Source: Pseudomonadales bacterium
Lineage (GTDB): Bacteria; Pseudomonadota; Gammaproteobacteria; Pseudomonadales; Pseudohongiellaceae
Direction of reading: 5' to 3'
Length of the DNA stretch: 64,000 nucleotides
NCBI GenBank assembly: GCA_024234395.1
Contig: JACKOH010000002.1
Span: forward strand, 558,001 to 622,000
Position 1 is the stretch's first letter, and each line of letters starts with the position of its first letter. The position numbers and the translations under genes were made by a program. Shown piece after piece: positions 18,951-28,325 of this stretch. The notes under the pieces are model-generated. The model made no database searches and was not told the origin of the DNA. It was given only the letters and a program-made list of their open reading frames with translations.

Positions 18951-19151
18951 ATGGAAATTCAGGTCAATGGCAAACCCGTCACGGTGACCGAGGCGACCAG
19001 CCTCGCCGGGCTGATCGAACAGTTGTCCCTGCAGGGCGGCAGAGTCGCAGTGGAAGTCAATCGTGAAATCGTGCCACGCAGCCGTTATGATGCCACGCTC
19101 CTGAACAGCGGCGACCAGGTGGAAATTGTTCAGGCGATCGGTGGCGGTTGA
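18951..19151 (+). CDS. thiS: Sulfur carrier protein ThiS
   Basis: 66 aa ubiquitin-like sulfur carrier ending in the required Gly-Gly (VQAIGGG), which is adenylated and thiocarboxylated to deliver sulfur for the thiazole ring of thiamine. Immediately upstream of thiG, its partner. Confidence 0.95.
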   Translation: MEIQVNGKPVTVTEATSLAGLIEQLSLQGGRVAVEVNREIVPRSRYDATLLNSGDQVEIVQAIGGG

Positions 19152-19254
19152 ACGGTCCGACAGTAACGTTCGGGGACTGACGCCACCTTCTAATCAGACA
19201 GCAATGGCTAACCAGACAGCAACGGACCAGAACCCTTCGAAAAGAAACAGCAAT

Positions 19255-20046
19255 ATGAATCAGAATCAGGATCAAGCCCTGACCATTGCCGGCCGCAACT
19301 ACCGGTCACGGCTGATTATAGGCAGCGGAAAATACCGGGATTTCAATGAGAACCTGGCGGCCCTTCAGGCCAGTTGCGCAGAAATCATCACGGTGGCGAT
19401 CCGCCGGGTAAACCTGGGGCAGAATGCCGACGAACCCAGCCTGCTGGAAGTCATTTCCCCCCGGGAGTACACCATACTGCCGAATACTGCAGGCTGTTAT
19501 AACGCCGCCGATGCGGTCCGCACCTGCCGCATGGCAAGGGAACTGCTGGACGGTCACAAGCTGGTGAAACTGGAAGTACTGGGTGATCAGAAAACCCTTT
19601 ATCCCAATGTTACCGAAACCCTGGCGGCGGCCGAACAGCTGGTCAAAGACGGATTCGACGTCATGGTGTATACCAGTGACGACCCGCTGGTCGCCAAGCG
19701 CCTCGAGGAGATCGGCTGCGTGGCAGTCATGCCGCTGGGCGCACCGATCGGTTCCGGGCTGGGAATCCGAAATCCCTATAATATCCGCATGATCCTCGAA
19801 AATGCGTCGGTGCCCATCATCGTGGATGCCGGGGTGGGCACGGCCTCCGATGCCAGTATTGCCATGGAACTTGGCTGCGATGGAGTATTGATGAATACCG
19901 CCATCGCAGAAGCAGGCAACCCGGTGTTGATGGCGTCGGCAATGAAGAAGGCTGTCGAAGCGGGTCGGGAGGCGTTTCTCGCCGGCCGGATGCCGAGACG
20001 CCTGTATGCCAGTGCCTCGTCACCGATCGACGGCACTTTTTTCTGA
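19255..20046 (+). CDS. thiG: Thiazole synthase
   Basis: 263 aa from the ATG at 19255. Contains LIIGSGKYRDF, the lysine region of LVKLEVLGDQKTLYPN, MPLGAPIGSGLGI and the phosphate-binding IIVDAGVGTASDASIAMELG. Condenses deoxyxylulose phosphate, dehydroglycine and ThiS-thiocarboxylate into the thiazole moiety. An earlier in-frame ATG (19204) would add 17 polar residues. Neither start has a strong Shine-Dalgarno. Confidence 0.95.
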   Translation: MNQNQDQALTIAGRNYRSRLIIGSGKYRDFNENLAALQASCAEIITVAIRRVNLGQNADEPSLLEVISPREYTILPNTAGCYNAADAVRTCRMARELLDGHKLVKLEVLGDQKTLYPNVTETLAAAEQLVKDGFDVMVYTSDDPLVAKRLEEIGCVAVMPLGAPIGSGLGIRNPYNIRMILENASVPIIVDAGVGTASDASIAMELGCDGVLMNTAIAEAGNPVLMASAMKKAVEAGREAFLAGRMPRRLYASASSPIDGTFF

Positions 20047-20111
20047 ACCGTCCGGGTTCTGAAAGGTTTCCGCACTACCACACTATTTTCCATTACCTGC
20101 CGCGCCGAGAG

Positions 20112-20846
20112 ATGACCAACAACCTATCCGACCACACCGGGGATGAGCCCGGAGCCAGAGCCACGGGCTCCGGCAGACGTCCCATTCGCAGCTATGTGGT
20201 CCGCGGTGGCCGGCTGACGACTTCCCAGCAGCGGGCTCTGGAAAGCTACTCGGCTGACTACGTGGTACCATTCCACGCGGCACCGCTGAATCCGGGTGAG
20301 CTGTTCGGCAATAACCAGCCACTGGTGGTGGAGATCGGCTTCGGCATGGGCGATTCGCTGCTGGCTATGGCGAAGGAACAGGCAGACAAAAACTTCCTCG
20401 GTATCGAAGTGCACAAACCCGGCATCGGCAAACTGTTGCTGGGCATCGCTGAACAGGGGATCAGCAATATCCGCATAATCAATCACGATGCCCGGGAGGT
20501 GATGGAATCCTGCTTCGGAGCCGGCACCGTGGATGGCATCCAGGTGTTTTTCCCGGATCCCTGGCACAAAAAGCGCCACCACAAGCGACGTCTGATTCAG
20601 ACTCCGTTTGTGAACTTGCTGGTCAGCCGGCTGAAACCGGGCGGCATGCTGCACCTGGCTACCGACTGGGAACCCTATGCGGAGCAGTTGCTGGAAGTGC
20701 TGGAAGCGAACGACCGGCTGCGCAACTGTGCCGGAACCGGGAACTATGCCACGCCCGGAGACCGCCCTGTGACCAAGTTTGAAAGACGCGGCCGCAAACT
20801 GGGCCACGGCGTCTGGGATTTGCGTTTCACTCGCTGCACGGACTGA
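20112..20846 (+). CDS. trmB: tRNA (guanine-N7-)-methyltransferase
   Basis: 244 aa. SAM motif VVEIGFGMGDSLLAMAKE and the family hallmark QVFFPDPWHKKRHHKRRL are present, plus TDWEPYAEQ. It forms m7G46 in tRNA. Follows thiG by 65 bp, as in many gammaproteobacteria. Confidence 0.96.
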   Translation: MTNNLSDHTGDEPGARATGSGRRPIRSYVVRGGRLTTSQQRALESYSADYVVPFHAAPLNPGELFGNNQPLVVEIGFGMGDSLLAMAKEQADKNFLGIEVHKPGIGKLLLGIAEQGISNIRIINHDAREVMESCFGAGTVDGIQVFFPDPWHKKRHHKRRLIQTPFVNLLVSRLKPGGMLHLATDWEPYAEQLLEVLEANDRLRNCAGTGNYATPGDRPVTKFERRGRKLGHGVWDLRFTRCTD

Positions 20847-20911
20847 TTACGCTTCAGCGCTTTCCCGGCGCGTGAATCGCGTCCACACCCGGCCCTGCAG
20901 TGAGGGTTCCT

Positions 20912-21670
20912 TCACAGCCACAGGCGATGTTCATGGGCCTGAAGCCATTCCCGATAGTATTCGTAATCGGGACACACCGACTCGACCAGGGCCCAGAAAT
21001 CCGCCGAATGGTCCATGTGTACCAGGTGGCAGATTTCGTGCGCAATCATGTAATCGATAATTGAATTGGGTGCCAGCATGATCAGCCAGTTGAATTGCAC
21101 TATCCCGGTCGACGTGCAGTGGCCCCACTTGGTCTTGGTCTTGCGCAGCTTAACTTCTTTCAGCCTGCGGCTGACGCGGAGATAACGGGACAGCGCCCGG
21201 GCCCGGTCAGGCAGGTAGCGACGGGCTTTTTCCTGCAGGAACACTTCCACCTGTTCCCGGGCCCGGGTCGGGGTCAGCGCCGGTCCCTGGATAATAAACT
21301 CATCGCGGGTCACCACGATGCGCTGGCGCGGGAATTCCTGGAACACGATACGCCGCTCCCGGGCCCGATAAAAAATCTTGCGACCGTGCACGATACGCAG
21401 GGACTCACGGTAGCGTTGCGCTTCCTCGCGTAATTTCTGTTCGATCCATTCCTTGTTCGATTCCAGGAAGGTGCGGATTTCCCGACGGCTGGTCCACAGC
21501 GGGCTGCGCACCTCGACCCGACGATGGCCGATGTGAATGGCCAGGCTCTTGCGGGATGAACGTTTGATCTCACAATCGATATGCCTGAGATTGCTGGACC
21601 GGTCGCCGAAATTAAGAGGTATGACTTTCACTGCCAGTTTCCCATTTCCGAAAAAGTTGCAGAGTTTCAT
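20912..21670 (-). CDS. YgjP/DUF45-type metallopeptidase-like protein
   Basis: 252 aa. The C-terminal zinc motif AHEICHLVHMDHSADFW gives HExxH plus downstream ligands. The middle holds TKTKWGHCTSTG, typical of the YgjP family of putative zinc-dependent proteases. Substrate unknown, cytoplasmic. The start at 21670 overlaps the stop of the upstream methyltransferase gene by 4 bp. Confidence 0.85.
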   Translation of the reverse strand: MKLCNFFGNGKLAVKVIPLNFGDRSSNLRHIDCEIKRSSRKSLAIHIGHRRVEVRSPLWTSRREIRTFLESNKEWIEQKLREEAQRYRESLRIVHGRKIFYRARERRIVFQEFPRQRIVVTRDEFIIQGPALTPTRAREQVEVFLQEKARRYLPDRARALSRYLRVSRRLKEVKLRKTKTKWGHCTSTGIVQFNWLIMLAPNSIIDYMIAHEICHLVHMDHSADFWALVESVCPDYEYYREWLQAHEHRLWL

Positions 21671-22212
21671 GTGCCAGGTTTCCTTGCCACCAGGCTGGCA
21701 TAACAGCGTGGCGGCGATTCCTGGAATCCTTCGAATTCCGACAGAATTTCCCAGTCATCGAACCAGTTCCGCAATTCCCCGGGCTTCAACAGAAAATCAG
21801 GATTCCGAGGTCGTCCCAGTTTCGCCTGATCGACTGTGAACGTTTCGTACAGCAATAACCCGCCTGCCACCAGACTGTCCCTGATCGCCGGGATCAGCGG
21901 CCTGTGCAGGTAATTGAACACCAGGATTACGTCAAACTCTTTACCAGCCAGCGGCTGAGTGTCCGGGTTTTCCAGATCCACCTCCCAGCATGCTGCGGAG
22001 GAATGGACGCCGGTGAGTTCCCGGGCTATTTTTTCCAGTACCGTCGGATTTATGTCGGCAAAAATAACCGGAAACTTATGTCTTGCAAGAAACAATCCAT
22101 TACGGCCGCTGCCGCAGGCCAGATCCAGGACTGGGTGACTGGACAACGCCGCCCCGATCTGCGGCAGGTATTGCTCCACCAGACTGGCGGGTTGCAGCGA
22201 TTCCGAGGACAT
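21667..22212 (-). CDS. Class I SAM-dependent methyltransferase (TehB-like)
   Basis: 181 aa. Motif I VLDLACGSGRNGLFLAR, acidic loop FADINPTVLEKIA and FDVILVFNYLHRPLIPAI define a small Rossmann methyltransferase. It resembles TehB-like small-molecule methyltransferases; the substrate is unknown. Coupled to the YgjP-like gene. Divergent from cmoA across a 228-bp region. Confidence 0.8.
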   Translation of the reverse strand: MSSESLQPASLVEQYLPQIGAALSSHPVLDLACGSGRNGLFLARHKFPVIFADINPTVLEKIARELTGVHSSAACWEVDLENPDTQPLAGKEFDVILVFNYLHRPLIPAIRDSLVAGGLLLYETFTVDQAKLGRPRNPDFLLKPGELRNWFDDWEILSEFEGFQESPPRCYASLVARKPGT

Positions 22213-22440
22213 GGAGTCTCCAGTTAATGTCCGGTTACCGGCCGCGACACCCTCACCTGCCTGAATATTCCGGCACCAACATTGTGCGCCTGTCTCACCG
22301 GTTGCCCGGTAAACGAGCCCACCCTCTGCCAGTTGCCCGAAGCGGACCGACTCTTACCCGATGGGGTAAAATAAATTATCGCGGACGCCGGAACAAGATC
22401 GGTTCGGCATAACTTTTCATTTTACAGCGGGACGTACAAA

Positions 22441-23172
22441 TTGACCTCCAGGAAAGACAACCTGTTCAGCTCGGACACGGCGCCGGTCAGTTTTGTTTTC
22501 GACGAAAAAGTGGCCGACGTCTTCGACGATATGATCAACCGCTCGGTTCCCGGCTATTCCACCATCATCTCCATGATCGGTCTGCTGGCCAGGCAGTATT
22601 GTGTTCCCGGATCGCGAGTTTATGACCTTGGTTGCTCACTGGGTGCCGCCACGCTGGCGATTCACAATCAGGTACCGCATCAGGATTACCAGTTGATCGC
22701 TATCGACAATTCTCCGGCTATGGTGGACCGCTGCCGGAACAATCTCGACGTACTGCGCAATCAGGCGCCGGTCGTGGATCTGCGCTGTGCCGACATTCTG
22801 GAAACCGAACTGCAACAGGCGTCGGTGGTGGTGCTGAATTTCACCCTTCAGTTCATCGCTCCGGAGCAGCGTGCCGGGCTGATTGCAAGAATCTGGTCCG
22901 GCATGCTGCCGGGGGGGATTCTGATTCTGTCCGAGAAAATCCGCTTTCCCGATCAGACTCTCGATCATCTGTTCATAGACGCCTACCACAGTTTCAAGCA
23001 GCGTATGGGTTATTCGGAAATGGAAATCAGCAAGAAACGTGCTGCGCTGGAAAATGTGCTGGTTCCAGAATCCATCGCCACCCACAAGAAACGCACGCTG
23101 GCGGCCGGTTTCAGCACCGTGGATGTCTGGTTCCAATGTTTCAATTTTGCCTCCCTGGTGGCGATCCGGTGA
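22441..23172 (+). CDS. cmoA: Carboxy-S-adenosyl-L-methionine synthase
   Basis: 243 aa. Matches CmoA: FDEKVADVFDDMINRSVPGY, IISMIGLLARQY and VYDLGCSLGAATLAIH. It makes carboxy-SAM from SAM and prephenate for cmo5U34 tRNA modification. No ATG is available; the TTG at 22441 gives the family's normal length. Overlaps or abuts cmoB, its pathway partner. Confidence 0.94.
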   Translation: MTSRKDNLFSSDTAPVSFVFDEKVADVFDDMINRSVPGYSTIISMIGLLARQYCVPGSRVYDLGCSLGAATLAIHNQVPHQDYQLIAIDNSPAMVDRCRNNLDVLRNQAPVVDLRCADILETELQQASVVVLNFTLQFIAPEQRAGLIARIWSGMLPGGILILSEKIRFPDQTLDHLFIDAYHSFKQRMGYSEMEISKKRAALENVLVPESIATHKKRTLAAGFSTVDVWFQCFNFASLVAIR

Positions 23173-23180
23173 CCACTTCG

Positions 23181-24161
23181 ATGCAAGACCCGCTGCGGCT
23201 GGCAGCGCTGAGGGATGTCCCTGACGAATCTCCATTGAGTGCCCTGCGCCAGATCACGGCGCCAGGTTACCTCGATACATTCAATCACGGAGATCTGCCG
23301 CGCTGGCTGGAGATTCTCGCACAATTGCCGGAACTCCAGGCGCACAGCATCGATTTAAAAACTGGAGTCCGCATTGGCAGCAGGGCCGATGGATTGGCAC
23401 ATCCCGGCCAGCTGAATAGGCTGGAAGCGCTGCTTCGGGAATTCATTCCCTGGCGTAAAGGCCCTTTCGAACTGTTCGGCCTGCTGGTGGATTCGGAATG
23501 GCAATCCGGATTGAAGTGGGAGCGGCTGCTACCGCACCTGGAACCACTGGCCGGGCAACGGGTACTGGATGTAGGCTGTGGCAACGGCTATCACTGCTGG
23601 CGGGCGTTGGGGGAAGGCGCCAGTCTGGCGATCGGCCTCGAACCTTATCTGTTGTACGTGATGCAGTTTCTGGCGATCAGGAACTTCCTGGCGGATAAGC
23701 CCTGTCATCTCCTGCCGATCCGCCTCGATCAGTACCCCGGACCTTTTCACTACTTCGATACGGTGTTGTCCATGGGAGTTCTCTATCACGTCCGTTCACC
23801 GGTCGATCATCTGTTGCAGCTGAAGAAATGCCTGAAACCTGACGGCCAACTGGTGATTGAAACTCTGGTCGTGGAGGGCGATGAAGGTTACAGCCTGACC
23901 CCGGAGCGGCGCTACGCAAGAATGTCCAATATCTGGTTTGTGCCCAGTATTCCCACCCTGCAGCGCTGGACGCAACGCTGCGGATTCAGAGATATCCGAC
24001 TGGTAGACTCAACTATAACAACCGCGACTGAACAGCGCAGCACGTCGTGGATGCCGTTTCAGTCACTGGTCGACGGATTGAACCCGGAACATCCGGAGCT
24101 TACCTGTGAGGACCTGCCGGCCCCCAGAAGAGCAATCGTTACCGCAAGAAACACTGCTTGA
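23181..24161 (+). CDS. cmoB: tRNA U34 carboxymethyltransferase
   Basis: 326 aa. Contains FELFGLLVDSEWQSGLKWER, SAM motif VLDVGCGNGYHCWRALGEGA and VLSMGVLYHVRSPVDHL of CmoB. It transfers the carboxymethyl group from carboxy-SAM to ho5U34 of tRNAs. Start taken at the ATG at 23181; a GTG at 23169 overlapping the cmoA stop is an alternative. Upstream reading in the same frame inside cmoA is not coding. Confidence 0.94.
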   Translation: MQDPLRLAALRDVPDESPLSALRQITAPGYLDTFNHGDLPRWLEILAQLPELQAHSIDLKTGVRIGSRADGLAHPGQLNRLEALLREFIPWRKGPFELFGLLVDSEWQSGLKWERLLPHLEPLAGQRVLDVGCGNGYHCWRALGEGASLAIGLEPYLLYVMQFLAIRNFLADKPCHLLPIRLDQYPGPFHYFDTVLSMGVLYHVRSPVDHLLQLKKCLKPDGQLVIETLVVEGDEGYSLTPERRYARMSNIWFVPSIPTLQRWTQRCGFRDIRLVDSTITTATEQRSTSWMPFQSLVDGLNPEHPELTCEDLPAPRRAIVTARNTA

Positions 24162-24470
24162 GCTGGTAACAAAAAGGGGCCATTACTCGCACTATACGCT
24201 CTGGAACAAAAAGTATAAAAGTTCGATGGGCAAGTGAAACCTGCCGATTTGTTGATCTGGATTTTCCCTGGGTGATTTATTTCTGCAATAAGGCACCCGT
24301 GTATTGACCTCTCACTCTAATTAAGTTAACTATAAAGAGGGGATATCGGGGTCAGCTCTAACGCGTACTGTTCATTTGCAGTTAAACCGCAGAGTGGTTC
24401 CCGGGATGCCCGGCTGCCTTCAAATCTTGATAAGAATAATAATAAGACAGGACAGGACAGGACACTCATA
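24162..24470. other. Gene-free stretch, 309 bp, upstream of RAYT-like gene
   Basis: AT-richer than its flanks. Contains about three tandem GACAG units (24446-24460) that supply AGGACAGG-type ribosome-binding sequence for the transposase gene. A GGGGATATCGGGGTCAG stretch near 24337-24355 looks like a remnant of REP-type sequence. No ORF or RNA gene recognised. Confidence 0.4.
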
Positions 24471-25439
24471 ATGGCCAGACCGCTCCGAATTGAATATCCC
24501 GATGCCGTTTACCATGTCTCCAACTACGGTCTTGAGGGTCAGCGGGTTTTTCCCTCCGATCGCTATTTTGAAGCTTTCCTTGCCGGGCTGGAGGAAACCT
24601 GTTCGCGGCTCAACGTGCAGGTACTGGCGTACTGCCTGCTCAGAGATCAGTACCACCTGATCATCAGGACACCGGAAGCCAACCTGTCCCGTTTCATGCG
24701 CCAGGTGGACGGACTCTATACACAGCAGTACCAGCGTCTGAAAAAAGCCGAGGGTTCCCTGTTCCGGGGCCGTTACAAAGCAGTGCTGGTACAGGCCGAC
24801 AAATACCTTCTCCCCCTGAGCCGTTATGTTCACAGCCTGGCCCGCTCCGGCGACATCAAGACCTACAGCTGGTCCAGCTACGCTGCCTATGTGGACAAGA
24901 ATAACCCGCCGGTGTGGCTGGACCGGGAAACCGCATTGCGCCAGCTGCCGGTGACAGCCGCCAAACGCCGGGCAGCCTATGACGCTTATGTTGCCGAGGG
25001 CGTGGATGAGGAGATGTCCCAGTTTTACGGCAAGAAAAACCTTGCCTCGATCATGGGCGACGATAAATTCCGTAAACAGGCCCAGCGCAAACGGGCCACC
25101 ACCCGGGTCAGGGGTGTCTCGAGAGGCGCTAACGCCAAGTGGCGGCCCTCGTGCAAGGACATCGTCAGTGAAGTCGCCAAGCAGTTCAAAGTCTCTGAGG
25201 AGAGTATCTACAAGGCGGCCCGGGGACCGGGCTCCAAGAACGTCCCCCGCTGGGTTGCCATGTACCTGTGTCAGGAGCTGTCGGCGGTGACCCTGCAGGC
25301 CATTGCCAGGCTGTTCAAATTAAAGCGTTATGGCACTGTTTCCACTACGGTAGGCAAACTGAAAAAGGAATTCGCGGAAGATCCCAGGCTGCAGGCGTCC
25401 ACCGATCGGCTTGCCCGTCGCCTCGCCAAGGGCAAATAA
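24471..25439 (+). CDS. REP-associated tyrosine transposase-like protein with DnaA-like C-terminus
   Basis: 322 aa. The N-terminus (ARPLRIEYPDAVYHVSNYG) and LIIRTPEANLSRFMRQVDG, GSLFRGRYKAVLVQ and YLLPLSRYVHS match Y1/RAYT transposases. The expected HUH motif reads Q60-Y-H62, so the first metal-binding His is lost, while Tyr119 is present. Residues about 225-300 resemble the DnaA C-terminal helix-turn-helix seen in some RAYTs (IVSEVAKQFKVSEESIY). Single copy, no IS ends seen, so probably a domesticated single-stranded-DNA-binding protein. Flanked by a tandem GACAG leader and a strong hairpin downstream. Confidence 0.85.
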   Translation: MARPLRIEYPDAVYHVSNYGLEGQRVFPSDRYFEAFLAGLEETCSRLNVQVLAYCLLRDQYHLIIRTPEANLSRFMRQVDGLYTQQYQRLKKAEGSLFRGRYKAVLVQADKYLLPLSRYVHSLARSGDIKTYSWSSYAAYVDKNNPPVWLDRETALRQLPVTAAKRRAAYDAYVAEGVDEEMSQFYGKKNLASIMGDDKFRKQAQRKRATTRVRGVSRGANAKWRPSCKDIVSEVAKQFKVSEESIYKAARGPGSKNVPRWVAMYLCQELSAVTLQAIARLFKLKRYGTVSTTVGKLKKEFAEDPRLQASTDRLARRLAKGK

Positions 25440-25465
25440 GCGGTCCGGGAGCCTTTTCGGACGAC

Positions 25466-25500
25466 AAAAAAAAAGCCGGAGGACCATGGGTCCTCCGGCT
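25466..25500 (-). terminator. Terminator of rpmB-rpmG
   Basis: Perfect 12-bp stem (AGCCGGAGGACC, 25474-25485, with its complement at 25489-25500) and a 3-base loop. On the minus strand the stem is followed by a run of T, as expected for the end of the rpmBG transcript. Its stem may also stop the convergent RAYT transcript. Confidence 0.85.
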
Positions 25501-25527
25501 CTTCTGTATCTGGAAAACCGCAACCGG

Positions 25528-25683
25528 TTACTTGATCTTGGATTCCTTGTAGATGACGTGCTTGCGAACCACCGGATCGTATTTCTTGATTTCCATCTTA
25601 TCCGGCATATTTCGCTTGTTCTTGTCGGTAGTGTAGAAATGCCCTGTTCCAGCACTTGAAACCAGCTTTATCTTGTCTCGCAT
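25528..25683 (-). CDS. rpmG: 50S ribosomal protein L33
   Basis: 51 aa, basic. Reads MRDKIKLVSSAGTGHFYTT at the N-terminus and ends YDPVVRKHVIYKESKIK, typical L33. The zinc-binding cysteines of the C+ form are absent, so this is the C-minus type. 33 bp after rpmB, the standard rpmBG order. Confidence 0.97.
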   Translation of the reverse strand: MRDKIKLVSSAGTGHFYTTDKNKRNMPDKMEIKKYDPVVRKHVIYKESKIK

Positions 25684-25716
25684 CGCAAGTTACCTGTTAA
25701 TTGCCTGATGTTTGAA

Positions 25717-25953
25717 TTAGACCCGTACGCCCTTGTTGCGCAGGGTGCTCAGCACGGTATCGATACCTTGCTTGTCGATTATACGCATACCTTTGCTGGA
25801 TATGCGCAACTTGACGAAACGCTTCTCCGACTCTACCCAAAAACGATGAGTATGAAGGTTGGGAGAAAAACGACGTCGCGTTTTCCTGTTGGCGTGAGAA
25901 ACATTGTTTCCAGTAACCGGCCGTTTGCCGGTCACCATGCATACCCTGGACAT
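25717..25953 (-). CDS. rpmB: 50S ribosomal protein L28
   Basis: 78 aa, standard length. Begins MSRVCMVTGKRPVTGNNVSH and contains ANRKTRRRFSPNLHTHRFW. First gene of rpmB-rpmG; the 279 bp upstream up to radC should hold the promoter. Confidence 0.98.
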   Translation of the reverse strand: MSRVCMVTGKRPVTGNNVSHANRKTRRRFSPNLHTHRFWVESEKRFVKLRISSKGMRIIDKQGIDTVLSTLRNKGVRV

Positions 25954-26232
25954 GAGATAACCTCGTTTCTTGAATTCTGTCGGTCAGTACCTGACTAAAA
26001 TAACGTCTGATAGGCGTCGCCTGGCGACGCAGCCGGACCCTGCTGTTTACTGCCGGACGCCACCATCAGAGGCGGCACGTCGGACCCGGCCAAAAAAGAG
26101 CTGCGTTTTATACCAGAATCGCGCCGCCTTAGCAATCATTCCCTGTAATCGATCTCTGCCGGCACAAGCGATACTAGCCGGCTCGGAGCGGTTGGGAGTC
26201 ATCGAGTCTTCCAGAGCATCAGTGAGGAAAAT

Positions 26233-26922
26233 TTACAGCAGTCCGCGTTCGGCGAAGGAAATGACCTCAGGGTCACCGACCACGAAGTGATCCAGTACCC
26301 GGACATCGATGGTCGCCAGGGCCGACTGCAGTTTGCGCGTGATGGCGACATCGGCCTGGCTCGGCTCGGCAATACCCGACGGGTGATTGTGTGCGAAGAT
26401 CACTGCGGCAGCATTGTGACTGAGGCAGCGCCTGACCACTTCACGGGGATAGACGGCAGCGCCATCAATGGTACCGCTGAACAATTCCTCAATTTTGACA
26501 ACATAATGCTGATTATTCAGAAAAATGCAGCAGAAACATTCCTCTTTCCGGGACTTGAAGCGGGCCCGCAGGTAGTCGCGGGTGGCCTCGGAGCCCGCCA
26601 ACAGTTCGCCCTGCTGCAGACTTTCCAGCATCTGCCGGCGGCACAATTCCAGGGCCGCATGCAGCAGCGCGTACTTTTCCGGTCCCAGTCCGTCCTCACT
26701 GCAGAAATCCCTGTATTCGGCATTGAACAGGCGGCTCAGACTCCCGGTTCTGGCCAACAGTCCCCGTGCCAGGTCCAGTGCCGACCGGCCCCTGCTGCCT
26801 ACCCGTAAACAGACCGCCAACAATTCAGCGTCGCTCAATGCTGCCGGCCCCTGAGAAATCAAGCGCTCCCGCGGCCGTTCCTGTTGCGGCCAATCCGATA
26901 TCGCCATGCGACTTAGTTCCAT
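26233..26922 (-). CDS. radC: RadC/JAB1-MPN domain protein
   Basis: 229 aa. N-terminal helix-hairpin-helix region (LSDAELLAVCLRVGSRGRSA) and C-terminal metalloprotease-like motif VIFAHNHPSGIAEPSQAD (HxHPSG followed by Asp). Long annotated as a DNA repair protein; the molecular role is unsettled. Located between rpmB and the divergent coaBC, as in many gammaproteobacteria. Start at 26922, or at the second Met (26907). Confidence 0.92.
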   Translation of the reverse strand: MELSRMAISDWPQQERPRERLISQGPAALSDAELLAVCLRVGSRGRSALDLARGLLARTGSLSRLFNAEYRDFCSEDGLGPEKYALLHAALELCRRQMLESLQQGELLAGSEATRDYLRARFKSRKEECFCCIFLNNQHYVVKIEELFSGTIDGAAVYPREVVRRCLSHNAAAVIFAHNHPSGIAEPSQADVAITRKLQSALATIDVRVLDHFVVGDPEVISFAERGLL

Positions 26923-27054
26923 CCCTTCCCTCCCTCAAGCATAGCCAGTGTTCAAGAAAGTGCCAGCAACAGACTGCTGATCGCAAATTGCCAAGTTTTG
27001 GACTAGCTGCTAGGCTTCCCGCCAGTTGCCCCTTTCCTGAATCCCCCACTGTTT

Positions 27055-28278
27055 ATGCTGAACCTGCAGAGCCTGTCCAACAAACGCATCCTGCTGGGCA
27101 TTACCGGTGGTATTGCCGCCTATAAATGTGCCGAACTGACCCGCCTGCTGATCAAGGCCGGTGCCAGCGTGCAGGTGGCCATGACGCGGGCCGCTACCGA
27201 ATTCATTACCCCCCTGACCATGCAGGCACTGTCGGGCCATCGGGTCCATCTGGACCTGCTGGACCCGGAAGCCGAAGCGGCCATGGGCCACATCGAACTG
27301 GCCCGCTGGGCCGACCTGGTCCTGGTGGCACCGGCCAGCGCCGATTTTCTGGCGCGCATGGCCCAAGGCCGGGCCGACGATCTGCTGAGCACGTTAATTC
27401 TGGCCAGCAGTGCCCCAATCGCGGTGGCACCGGCCATGAATCAGGCCATGTGGGCCGACCCGGCTACCGGCTCCAATCTCGCCACGCTGGAGGAGCGGGG
27501 GGTGCACATTTTCGGTCCCGCCTCGGGCGACCAGGCCTGCGGCGATATCGGACCCGGACGCCTGCTGGAGCCACAGCAACTGGTGGAGGCCTGCGCCGGA
27601 CTGTTTACAGCGGGCCTGCTGAGCGGAAGAAAGCTGCTGATTACTGCCGGGCCCACCCGGGAAGCCATCGATCCGGTGCGCTTCATCAGCAATCACAGTT
27701 CCGGCAAGATGGGCTACGCCCTGGCTGCTGAAGCCGCTGCTGCCGGAGCACAGGTCACCCTGGTAAGCGGTCCCACCTGCCTTGCCACACCGGAACGGGT
27801 GACTCGAATCGATGTCGAATCCGCCACGGAGATGCTGGAGGTCTGCCTGGCGAAAGCCGGGGAAGCGGACATTTTCATCGGTGTCGCCGCGGTATCCGAT
27901 TATCGTCCGGCCGAGGTCAGTGACGAAAAGATCAAGAAGTCGGCCGCCACCCTGGATCTGCGACTGGTACGCAATCCCGATATCATCAGCGAAATCGCAG
28001 CGGGACGGCAGCGACCGTTCATGGTTGGCTTTGCGGCGGAAACCAGCAGCCTCATCGAAAACGGCCGCGCCAAGCTGGTCAGTAAGAACCTGGATCTGTT
28101 GTTTGCCAACCAGGCGACCGATACATTCAACAGGGACTCGGTTGCGGCGACGGCGATCTTTACAGAGGGCGAGAGGGAAATGGGCCCTGGAAACAAGCAT
28201 CACGTCGCCCGCCAGATGCTGAAATTGATTGCGGAGCGGGCTCCGCAGGGACAGGAACCGGACAGGACACTAGTCTGA
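27055..28278 (+). CDS. coaBC: Bifunctional phosphopantothenoylcysteine decarboxylase/synthetase
   Basis: 407 aa. N-terminal flavin-dependent CoaC domain (ILLGITGGIAAYKCAEL, APAMNQAMW and the SGDQACGDIGPGRL loop) and C-terminal CoaB domain (ITAGPTREAIDPVRFISNHS, IGVAAVSDYRP). Catalyses the second and third steps of CoA synthesis. dut, often the next gene, is absent here. Confidence 0.96.
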   Translation: MLNLQSLSNKRILLGITGGIAAYKCAELTRLLIKAGASVQVAMTRAATEFITPLTMQALSGHRVHLDLLDPEAEAAMGHIELARWADLVLVAPASADFLARMAQGRADDLLSTLILASSAPIAVAPAMNQAMWADPATGSNLATLEERGVHIFGPASGDQACGDIGPGRLLEPQQLVEACAGLFTAGLLSGRKLLITAGPTREAIDPVRFISNHSSGKMGYALAAEAAAAGAQVTLVSGPTCLATPERVTRIDVESATEMLEVCLAKAGEADIFIGVAAVSDYRPAEVSDEKIKKSAATLDLRLVRNPDIISEIAAGRQRPFMVGFAAETSSLIENGRAKLVSKNLDLLFANQATDTFNRDSVAATAIFTEGEREMGPGNKHHVARQMLKLIAERAPQGQEPDRTLV

Positions 28279-28312
28279 ACCGGGTCGGTGGAGGAACCAC
28301 CACCGGTTTTTT
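28279..28312 (+). terminator. Possible terminator after coaBC
   Basis: Imperfect hairpin (CCGGGTCGGTGG with CCACCACCGG) followed by six T residues between coaBC and algC. The stem contains unpaired bases, so it may only attenuate read-through. Confidence 0.5.
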
Positions 28313-28325
28313 CAGGGAGGTTTGT

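Noticed and set aside
22632..23168. Upstream extension of the cmoB frame through cmoA
   Set aside because: The extension is out of frame with cmoA and shows no homology; CmoB family proteins start near 23181.
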